64,000 bases of DNA from Chaetomium olivaceum (taxonomy: Eukaryota > Ascomycota > Sordariomycetes > Sordariales > Chaetomiaceae): contig JAYWVB010000039.1 of NCBI GenBank assembly GCA_039881045.1, forward strand, positions 1 through 64,000, given 5' to 3'. A program made the translations under genes and the position numbers. How positions within the stretch are numbered: position 1 is the stretch's first letter; every line of letters begins with the position of its first letter. A model generated the notes under the pieces. It was not told the origin of the DNA. It searched no databases and worked only from the letters and a program-made list of their open reading frames with translations. Below are positions 55,803 to 64,000 of the stretch, piece by piece.

Positions 55803-58150
55803 ATGGTTGGCTTTAAAGATGCCGAGATGCAGGCGACCGACGAAAATGAACAAACAACTACCCAGGCCCTCGAGGCGACATCTGAATCGGCTACTGAACA
55901 ACAGCCAATATCCGACGACATCACCGCAGAAATGCCTCCCAACAAGCCACGGTCCAACACTGTGCGGCGTGAAGCTGACCTGAGCTCGCTACTAAACCCT
56001 AGCGAGAAGGCCGAGCTGACGGCACTAGTCACTCGGGTGACCGAGTCGATGCTCAAGCATGTCACCCTGCTCTTTGACCCTGTTCCAGACGGCACTATGG
56101 TTGAGACATCCCGCAATACCGTATGGAGCAAGCTGCCCAACCACCTCAAGGATTTGAGCCTGCACAACCCCATGAACGAGACCCAGACTCGGCTCGGCCA
56201 AAAGGAGAACATCAAACCTCCCCGCTCCAAGAAGGCGGGTCGGACTCGAGACAAGCGCGGCACTGCCCCGAGTGCCGCCGATGCTCCTAGCCGGGCGGAG
56301 AGCGAGGCCACCCCACGGCTCCAGGAGCTAAAGAAAGAGGCCCTAATACACTTCAAGAAATGGCAAACGGCTGTCCACCGGAGAGTCGGCGAGATCTCGG
56401 TCAAGAAAGGACCGGATTTCCAGCCCAGCCCTGCGTCTGTTGGCCCGAAAAAGCGCCCACTTTCCAACAAGAGAGGCAAAGTAACCGGTAGGATCCTAGC
56501 GGTGAGATATCCGGCATCCAGCTTGCTAACAGCTTGACAGGTCCCAAGCCTCTGGCCACACCATCCATTAGCCTGGAACCCGACCCCGTGCTGACGCAGC
56601 TTTACCCGCCCGCCGCGACCACGCTCGCCTCATCGCCCGTGGAGAAAAGGTGCCTTTTGCTTCACGCACTGCTCCTTCTGTTGCTCTCTATTGAGAACTA
56701 TGGCGCTTATACCCGCGTCCTGCTCCAAAACATGGCCTCAGCTCTTCAACTGCCTCTTCGTGTCCTGACCGAAGATGAGGTTAGGGTGTGCGATGCCTTG
56801 GCCCAGATCGCCAAGGGCATTCCGCCTGAGCTTCTGATCCCGAAGAAGAGTGAGGATGGCAAGCCCATCAGAAGATGGAAGGCTGGGTTCGCGGGTGTCT
56901 CTGCCGGCACTATACCTGGGGCTGGTGGTCTCCCGGCAGCGCTCGAAGCAGCGCGTATCGGGTCCGTTTTTGGTATTTCCGGCATCCCAGGCGCGGCCGC
57001 AGCCGGTCTTCTTGGTATTATGGGCGAGAATAGCCTCGCTGTCGGCGCCTTGTTCGGCATATACGGCAGCAGGAACACCGGCAAGATGATGGAGCACTAC
57101 CTCAAGGATGTCGGCGATTTCGCCTTCCTGCCGCTTCGCGGATCGCCCAGTCAGCGTTTAGAGATGGGCAAGATCGACCCGGAGACCCGTCGGCTCCGAG
57201 TTGTCCTGGGCATCAGCGGATGGATGATGAACAGGGATGACGCTGCCAGTCCCTGGCAATGCTTGGGGGACCAGAGCGAGGTGTATGCCGTCCGGTGGGA
57301 GATGGACGCGCTGTACAAGCTAGGCGCATCGTTCGATACGCTTGTGCGGAGCGCTGCGTGGTCCATGGCCAAGAAGGAAATCGTTGCTCGGACCAGTGAG
57401 CACCATTCCAGGCCCTCCAATCGCTCTGCAGTGATGGCTAACCAACATGGGCCAGTTTTCTCCAACCTGGCCGACGGTCGATGGCCCGCCAGCCTTCTTA
57501 AAATTAGCAAGATCATTGATAACAACTGGAATAACGGCATGGTTCGCGCCGACAAACTGGGATCTACCCTCGCCGACGTCATAATAAGCAAGGCCCAGGG
57601 TGAGCGCGGCGTTTCGCTGATCGGGTATAGTTTAGGGGCCCGGGCAATTTACGCCTGTTTGATGTGTCTGGCCGAGAAGCGCGCTTTCGGACTCGTTGAG
57701 AACGCCATCATGATCGGGACACCCGCGCCGTCCGATCCGATGGCGTGGTGCGCCATGAAGAGCGTAGTGTCGGGCCGACTGGTCAACGTGTTCTCAGAGA
57801 ACGATTACATGCTTGGATTCCTTTACAGGACCAGCAGCATCGAGTTCGGCCTCGCCGGGCTGCAGCGCATCACTGGGGTTGACGGAATCGAGAACGTGGA
57901 TGTTACTGCTAAGGTCAGTATCCACCCGAGATACCAATACCTCGTGGGCAGCATCCTGCGGCACATCGGCTGGGAAGACACGGACACGACACAGATCACC
58001 CGGAACGAGGCCGAGATGTCGTTTTACGAGGACCGCAACCGCAAGCACGAGGAGCGGCGGGACGCGGTGGAGCTGGGCAAGGTGGAGGCCAAAAAGGACA
58101 ACGACCAAGGGATTATCCGGACCAGGATGCGCAAGAAGAATAAGAAATGA
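55803..58150 (+). CDS. DUF726/TMCO4-like alpha/beta hydrolase
   Basis: Membrane-associated protein of the DUF726 (TMCO4; yeast YFL034W-like) family with an alpha/beta-hydrolase fold; the substrate is unknown. Exons 55803-56487 and 56541-58150, an intact frame of 764 aa from the first in-frame ATG after the upstream acceptor. The N-terminal ~250 residues are charged and disordered (Lys/Arg-rich KKAGRTRDKRG). A hydrophobic stretch (ALLLLLLSIENYGAYTRVLL) follows. Gly/Ala-rich probable membrane helices lie around GVSAGTIPGAGGLPAALEA and AAGLLGIMGENSLAVGALFG. The hydrolase core has LGISGWMM, the nucleophile elbow GYSLGARA (~589) and IMIGTPAPSDP. The C-terminus is strongly basic (RTRMRKKNKK). The exact start is uncertain, because the frame is open back to the acceptor at 55725. 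Confidence 0.88.
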
Positions 58151-58458
58151 ACTGCTTAGTGGGTCGGGGTCAGGCTACAGTCGTCGGAGATGCTCGGGAA
58201 GTATGTTTTGGAGAGGTCGTCTTTGGCGGGAAGGGTGGACGGCGTCATGTTGTCTATTTTAGTGTATTAGCACCCGGCGTTTTAGCCCAGTTGGCGTTAT
58301 CTGAGGAAACAAACCACATAGCAATAAGTATGGTGATACTTTGACCCGTCTGCAGCTTGTTGCACGAGTGCCCTCCGGAACCCCCACAGGGGTTTCAAGG
58401 AGTAATGAGCCCATCATAACCTTTCCACGCCCACTCTTGCTCTGCAGGCAAGTATATA
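58151..58458. other. Convergent gap DUF726/GatC-like
   Basis: About 310 bp of 3' flanks; nothing further seen. Confidence 0.6.
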
Positions 58459-59139
58459 TCACTCTCCCTCCTTCATTCCCTTCCCACTCCGCACGACGAA
58501 ATACCTCCCTACTCTCTCCCCCGCACCCCCAAACACATCCCAATCCTCCACCCCTTCTATCCCTTTCTCGTCCCTCTCCCCTTGCGCACCTTGCCCTCTC
58601 CGCCTCCTAGGCCGTCGACACCTCCCATGCACCTCCTCCTCCCTCAACGCCGCCGCCACCTGCGCGTTCGCCAGCCCGATGGTCGCTTCGCGCTGGCCCG
58701 CGGCTGTCTCGTCGCGGATCGCGGATAGCGGGGGGACGTTGTCGGTGTTGACACGCTGGATGTCGCGTACGAAGTGCAGTTGGGCGTGCAGGGTTGTGAG
58801 GAGGGCGGTTGTTTCGAGGGGGGTGCGGGGGAGGGGGAGGGCGGAGAGGTTGAGGAGGTGCGTGAGTTTGGGAGGCGTTATGGCCTCTTCTTGGTGAGTT
58901 GGGGTGGGGGTGGTGGTGACGGGGGTGGTTGTGGTGGGAGGTGTGGTAGGGTTTGTGGTAGAGGGGGATGGTGGGAGGAGGGTGCGGATGGACCAGGTTG
59001 GTTTGGAGAGTAGGGTGTGAGGGTCGTGTTGCGGTCGTTGTGGTGCGGTGGAGGTTTGGCGGGTTTGGCTGGTTTGGCTGGGCCGACTGAGACGGAGACG
59101 CCTGGCGAGGCGGGAGAGGGGGAGGCGCGGGCTGGCCAT
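58459..59139 (-). CDS. GatC-like glutamyl-tRNA(Gln) amidotransferase subunit, mitochondrial
   Basis: Probable subunit of the mitochondrial GatCAB/GatFAB-type enzyme that converts Glu-tRNA(Gln) to Gln-tRNA(Gln). A single exon of 226 aa. The N-terminus MASPRLPLSRLARRLRLSR is Arg/Leu/Ser-rich like a transit peptide. A Thr/Pro-rich linker follows. The GatC-type helical region is LTHLLNLSALPLP with HAQLHFVRDIQRVNT, then the conserved PPLSAIRDET. The C-terminal part is charged and less conserved. It shares a 380-bp divergent promoter region with SEC17. Assignment to GatC rather than a fungal relative rests on the middle segment alone. Confidence 0.75.
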   Translation of the reverse strand: MASPRLPLSRLARRLRLSRPSQTSQTRQTSTAPQRPQHDPHTLLSKPTWSIRTLLPPSPSTTNPTTPPTTTTPVTTTPTPTHQEEAITPPKLTHLLNLSALPLPRTPLETTALLTTLHAQLHFVRDIQRVNTDNVPPLSAIRDETAAGQREATIGLANAQVAAALREEEVHGRCRRPRRRRGQGAQGERDEKGIEGVEDWDVFGGAGERVGRYFVVRSGKGMKEGE

Positions 59140-59519
59140 GTTGTTGGCCTGGCCTGGTCCGGTCGGGTTGTTGGGTGTGGTTTGAGGCTCGGATGAGACG
59201 AGCTGAATGAAAGCTGGGGTTGATGTTGAATTGGAATTGGAATTGAATTATTTATTTTGAGTGATTAATTGGTCAAAGTTAGCCTATTGTAGAAGACGCT
59301 AAACTGAAACGGAATGATGCACTCGTAACAGCTGGCGTCATAGCTTTCCGCTGCAGACATGAGACTGTGTTGGCCCACTGCCCCGCCTTACCTTACCAAA
59401 GCCCCCAACCAGCCCGCTAAGCCTTGTATAAGACTGCAACGCGACACCACCCGATCATAGCCTCGCTCTCGATTTCCGTCCATCCTGAAACCTCACTCGA
59501 ATAATATCGAAACGACACC
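59140..59519. other. Divergent promoter region GatC-like/SEC17
   Basis: 380 bp containing a T/A-rich stretch near 59230-59270 and a weak TATA-like TATAAGA near 59427, about 90 bp before the SEC17 ATG. No gene is seen. Confidence 0.55.
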
Positions 59520-60572
59520 ATGGCTCTCGACCCCCGCGCGCTTGAAGATAAGGTCGCCTGCCCTCAACCCCGCCACACCCTCAGGCCGCTGCTAACAGCT
59601 CGTTACCTACACAGGCAAAGAAGGCCCTCCAGGGCGCGTCCGGAGGCTTCAGCTTCTTCAGCAACAAAGAAGAGAAATACCAAAATGCCGCCGATCTCTA
59701 CGTCCAGGCAGCCAACGCCTACCGGCTAGAGCGGATGAGTACGTCGCATGCGCCCAGCCAATCCCCCGCCCGGCTCGCGCTGACCGCAGATAGACAAGGA
59801 GGCAGGACAATGTTTTGAGGCAGCGGCGGCTATTCACAGGGACAAGCTAAACGAGCCGGACGATGCGGCGAACCAGATGGTGGACGCATTCAAGGTCTAC
59901 CGGAAAGAATACCCCCAAGACGCCATTCGCTGCGTCCAGGTGGCCATCAACCGGTACCAGGCGAAGGGCAACTTCCGGCGCGCGGCATCGCATCTAGAGA
60001 ATGCCGCCGAACTGCTCGATGAGGTCGGTGACCGCAAGGGCGCAATGCCGCTCTACAGCGACGCGGCGCGCTTCTACGAGGAGGACGGGGCAAAGGCGTG
60101 AGTGGTCATACATTGTTAGTGTGGTTCTGTGCTTTGTTGCTAACGTTGTTGGGGTAGCCTGGCGAACAAGAACTGGCTCAAGGTGGCTGATATGGCAGGA
60201 CTCGAGGGCGATTACTTCAAGGCCGTGGAACTCTACGAGAAGGTGGCCGACTCATCGCTCGACAACCACCTGATGAAATACTCGGTGAAGGACTACTGGA
60301 TGAAGGCGGGGATCTGCATCCTCGCGACCAAGGATCTTGTCAGCTCCCGCCGTAACCTGGATAGGTACAGAGAGAAGGACCCATCATTTGCGAGCCAGCG
60401 GGAGTACCAGCTGCTCTCGGACCTGATCGACTCCATCGACGCCGGGGACCAGGAGGTGTTCACCGAGAAGCTGTACACATACAACCAGATGAGCCCATTG
60501 GACAAGTGGAAGACGGAGATCCTGCTCAGGATCAAGAACCAGATCGAGGATGCGGACAACGAATTTGCTTGA
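59520..60572 (+). CDS. SEC17: Alpha-SNAP (Sec17)
   Basis: Adaptor that recruits the ATPase Sec18/NSF to SNARE complexes for disassembly after membrane fusion. Exons 59520-59552, 59615-59738, 59794-60097, 60158-60572, an intact frame of 291 aa, matching the family's ~292. The N-terminus MALDPRALEDK and the loop GGFSFFSNKEEKYQNAADLY are typical. TPR-like helices follow (RAASHLENAAELLDEVGDRK, MAGLEGDYFKAVELYEKVA). The C-terminus, SPLDKWKTEILLRIKNQIED then FA, includes the conserved Leu needed to stimulate Sec18. The first intron uses a weak donor (GTCGCC) but gives the expected join DK to AKKALQ. Confidence 0.95.
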
Positions 60573-61235
60573 GATAATGTCTGGATAGGTTTGGCGTTTG
60601 GTTGGGTTAGAGAGCATAATTGAGGGAAAGATTCAACGCTGTGGGATAGAGGACTTGGAAGTAACTCCGCTGATGGAACATACCAAGGCTTGAGCCAACA
60701 ATTATCCCAACCAACTTACACCGTGCCAATCATTGCAGTGCAAGTGTCTCGATTTTGCGTACCCTTCGAAATCTCTCAGCTCATAAACCGTTCTCACCTT
60801 TACTTCTGATTTTGAGAGCAGGAACACCCGTCATTGTTTTAACAAAGCCGAGGCCTGGGAGGTTGGTCACTCTCCCGCAGACATAGTGGTTGGAGAGCCA
60901 TTGGCGAACGCTGGTGACAAGTCGTGAGCAGTATGTATGCGCAAGTAAACCCTAATAACACCAAAACATACAGACATACTCTTTTCCCTCTTACCATCAT
61001 GACTTTGTGAAAAAGGATGTGTGTTCCGTTAAGTTCACACTGAACAAGCTCACTCACCTCAGCTAACCCTGAATTGCATCTCCTCCCCTAACCCTTATCG
61101 GACCCTGCAGTAAGGTGGGGTTGGTCCGATAAGTGATAACACCCAACTTTTTGTATTCTGCCTCTGAAATTTCTCGATTTCCAGACCGAGAGGTGCTTCG
61201 TCTTGCACACCGGACCTTAGATACAGACTGCCAAG
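60573..61235. other. Intergenic: SEC17 3' flank and RRP12 promoter
   Basis: About 660 bp, no gene seen. A near-palindromic ATAAGTGATAACAC / CTTATCGGACC region lies near 61096-61143. Confidence 0.55.
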
Positions 61236-64000
61236 ATGGCTTCTCCGTCATTGAAAGAGAAGCTGGACAAGATCCGGTCTCCCAATCTGCAGAGCCAGAA
61301 GCAGGTATGCTTTGTATTCATTTTCTGCATTTTCGGAGTTTTTCTTCTCCCAAAACCTACGAGTTACTAACTTAACTGTGTTACAGACTGCCAGTATTCT
61401 CGAGGGTGTCGAGTCTGCCCTCAAGGAACGCAACACCGAGCCCACCCCTACCGCCTATTTTGCTGCACTCCTCAGCCTCCTCGACAACAAGACACTCGCA
61501 CATCCCGTCGTCTATCTTCTCGATGTCATCACACCTTTCGCGCCCGAACCCCTCCTCCGCGCCAAGTTCACCCAGATCTCACCCTGCTAGCGCCAGTATT
61601 GTCCCAGCCGGACGCCGATGCGCCCCTGATCAGATCATCAATTGGTTGCCTGGAGAACTTGTTGCTGGCCCAGGATGCGGCAGCATGGGAGATGAGCGCC
61701 GCCCGTGATCGGCCCCCGCCGCGCCGTGGGCGGCCTGCTGAGCTTTTCACTGGACCCCCGCCCGAAGGTGCGCAAGAGGGCGCAGGAAGCCCTGAGGAAT
61801 ATCCTCAGGAGGCCGCCGCCGAGCCCCTCCCTCGATCATCCCGCCGCCGCTATGTGCGCCGAGACCGCCATCATGAGCCTGAACGCCGTGGCAGAGAAGG
61901 CTGCCCAGCTGAGGAAGGAGAAGAAGGGCTCCGAGGCCGTGCACGATCCCGAGCTGATCCACGCGCTGCAGCTGGTCAAGACCGTTGCGTCTGCCAGCGG
62001 CGGATGGCCGAGCAAGAAGATCGAGTCGCTGTGCGAGCTGCTGCTTGGCATTGCCCGGTCCGGAAACGAGCACATGAGCATGTCGGTGTTCGATATCTTT
62101 GAGATGATCTTTGAGGGTATGGCGGACGACGTTGCATCAGCCAAGCTGCCGAGGCTACTCGAGATCATCAAGGAACTGCGCCCGGCCGCCAACGATACCC
62201 AGCTACTCCCTCCCTGGATCGCGATCGTATCCAGAGCCTACGATGTATCGGCACAGATTTCCCCCGAGGAGACGTTTCAGGAACTACTAGAGCCGTTCAC
62301 CATGGTGGGGGGTACCTCGAATCCGAGGCCAAGAACATCCGGATCTCGGCCTCGGAGTGTTTGGTGTCGTTTATGGCGAACTGTGTCCCGAGACAGGTGT
62401 TGGTGGACCCATCAATATACGATGAGAAGGTCATCCAACAATTGGTGAACACCGTGGAGGGACTTCTCACTGTGAAGTACCAAGCAGCGTGGCTTGAGAC
62501 CTTTAACGTCATCGGTGCCATGTTCGACGCCCTGCGCTGGGCAGCTGCGCCCTATCTCCTCGCCATAACTAAGAGCATTGGTGAAATGCGCGGCAATGAT
62601 TCGTTTGCCGGGAAGCAGGAGGCCGACGAAGTGATTGGCAAGGCGATTCGAGCAATGGGCCCGGAGGCGGTTCTGGGCGTCTTGCCCTTGAATCTCGCCA
62701 AGCCGGCGAGAGGCCAGCCGGGGAGGGCGTGGATGCTTCCCCTCTTGCGCGACTACACAACAAACACCAACCTCGCCTACTTCAAGACCGAATTTGTACC
62801 TCTGAGCGCGGCCATGTTCCAGCGCGTGCTGGACCACGGTGACGCTCCGAAGACGATGGAGATCAAGATCTTTGAGACAGTTGTGCAACAAATCTGGTCC
62901 ATCCTCCCAGGATTCTGCGATTTGCCGCTGGACCTGGTGGAAGCGTTCGACAAGGAGTTTGCCGAGATGTTGACAAGCCTGCTCTATGAACAAGTAGAGT
63001 TGCGTCTGGATGTCTGCCGCGCCCTCAAGGCGCTTGTTGAGTCCAACCAGGCTGTTGCCTCGGCGACAGAGGAAGAAGACCCTGTCCTGCACAGCAGGGT
63101 AACCAAGGAGGCGGCGCAAAAGAACCTCGAGTACCTTGGGACTGCGTTTTCTGCCGACTTTCTTGCGGTGCTTTTCAACGTCTACAGCACGACCCTTCCC
63201 CAGAAGCGGGGGCCGGTCCTGCAAACCATCAACGCCTACCTGAGCGTCATCCCGCCGGCACGGCTCATGGAGACGTTCGACCTTGTGTGCGAGAAGCTGG
63301 CTGCAGCTCTCCAAGAACCGGTCGAGAAGCCTAAGAACCAGCAGAGCGGCGAGCAGATACCTTCCACCGCCCACACGCTGATGGATCTTGTCGTCACCAT
63401 GTCCATCTACCTACCGAGGGAAAGCTTTGAGGCTCTATTCAGGATCGCGTCGCTCGTCGTTTTCAAGGACGATGACCCGCAACTCCAGAAGAAGGCCTAC
63501 AAGATGATTCCGCGGCTAGTGGATTCGGAGATTGGCAAGGCCGCTCTTGAGCAAAGGCACCCTGAGCTTCAGAGCCTTATTCTTTCGAGTGCGGAGAAGG
63601 TGTCTGCGCCCGCCAGGCGAGAGCGTCTTGCCGCGATTACCGCATTGCTCCCTTTTATTCCCCACACCTCCCTCCACTTCATCCCCGCTGTCCTCTCCGA
63701 AGTCGTCATCAGCTGCAAGGAGAACAATGAGAAGGCTCGGACAACAGCCTTCGACCTCCTTGTTCTGATGGGCCAGACCATGGTGGCTGCAGACGGAGCA
63801 TTGATCGACAACAGCAAGGTCCCAAACATGCCCAAGGATGCGCCGGCGGCGAAGGCCTCGATCGAGGAGTACTTCACCATGGTCAGCGCCGGCCTTGCCG
63901 GCAGCACGCCCCACATGATTTCGGCCTCCATCACCGCCATCACCCGCGTTCTCTACGAGTTCCGGGAGCTCTTGAGCAAAGAGACCATGTCCGACCTCGT
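61236..64000 (+). CDS. RRP12: Rrp12-type ribosome export factor, 3' end outside the window
   Basis: HEAT-repeat protein needed for maturation and nuclear export of pre-40S and pre-60S ribosomal subunits. Exon 1 is 61236-61304 (MASPSLKEKLDKIRSPNL); exon 2 starts at 61387 and runs past the window end. Family segments: TEPTPTAYFAALLSLLD, SQPDADAPLIRSSIGCLEN, SLDPRPKVRKRAQEALRNIL, NIRISASECLVSFMANC, and near the edge NEKARTTAFDLLVLMGQTM and GLAGSTPHMISASITAITRV. Three frame breaks occur in exon 2: one base missing near 61578, one extra C near 61700, one missing in the G run at 62307-62312. The flanking frames are otherwise continuous and highly conserved, so the gene is probably functional. The C-terminus is not visible. 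Confidence 0.92.

Noticed and set aside
6022..64000. Programmed ribosomal frameshifting as the cause of the frame breaks
   Set aside because: The sites differ in direction and sequence, occur in nine unrelated housekeeping genes, and lack a shared slippery site or following pseudoknot visible by eye; homopolymer errors fit better.
1..64000. tRNA or 5S rRNA genes
   Set aside because: Scanned both strands for B-box-like GGTTCGANTCC with a matching A box and for 5S-like starts; the few GGTTCGA hits lie in coding sequence and have no tRNA context.
1..64000. Transposons, RIP-mutated repeats or CRISPR arrays
   Set aside because: No transposase or reverse transcriptase fragment, no strongly AT-biased CpA-depleted tract, and no regularly spaced direct repeats were found.

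Overview
This window is nuclear DNA from a filamentous ascomycete, most likely a Sordariomycete (Sordariales-like). The evidence is short GT-AG introns of about 50-100 bp in almost every gene, GC-rich codons, and fungal-type housekeeping proteins: IRA RasGAP, RAT1, USO1, ILV6 (a separate regulatory subunit), YPI1 and an OPT transporter. Genus and species cannot be read from the sequence. No rRNA, tRNA, transposon, CRISPR or bacterial-type feature was found.

Layout, left to right. 1-6021: gene-free by eye. 6022-14725 (-): IRA/neurofibromin-type Ras GTPase-activating protein, 11 exons. 15801-19138 (-): RAT1 5'-3' exoribonuclease. 20107-23257 (+): USO1 vesicle tether. 23841-25668 (+): PRMT3-type arginine methyltransferase. 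25847-28123 (-): OPT/YSL transporter. 28759-33398 (-): RAV1, the V-ATPase regulator. 34290-37108 (-): single-pass vacuolar-type membrane protein (TAG1/DUF3712-like). 38062-39285 (+): ornithine carbamoyltransferase. 39487-40513 (-): acetolactate synthase regulatory subunit ILV6. 41196-43164 (+): KH-domain RNA-binding protein. 43907-45039 (+): TRAPPC13-like trafficking protein. 45040-49030: about 4 kb without a supported gene. 49031-52640 (+): DENN-domain protein with a cysteine-rich C1-like finger. 53571-54340 (-): YPI1 phosphatase-1 regulator. 55803-58150 (+): DUF726/TMCO4-like alpha/beta hydrolase. 58459-59139 (-): GatC-like mitochondrial amidotransferase subunit. 59520-60572 (+): SEC17 (alpha-SNAP). 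61236 to the window end (+): RRP12, cut off by the window.

These are mostly core cell-biology genes: Ras signalling, RNA decay and ribosome export, ER-Golgi traffic (USO1, TRAPPC13-like, DENN, SEC17), the vacuole (OPT, RAV1, TAG1-like) and mitochondrial amino-acid synthesis (OTC, ILV6). The last two are neighbours, converge at their 3' ends, and each has a perfect Gcn4/CPC1 site (TGACTCA or its complement) upstream of its start, which suggests shared general amino-acid control.

The strongest anomaly is a set of about 15 apparent small indels that break the reading frame inside conserved genes: IRA (3), USO1, OPT, RAV1, OTC, ILV6, TRAPPC13-like (2), DENN (2), RRP12 (3). Many lie in G or C runs or short tandem repeats. 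In every complete affected gene the spliced length becomes an exact multiple of three once the inferred indels are corrected. Uncorrected homopolymer errors in the assembly are the simplest explanation. I see no convincing novel multi-gene system here.
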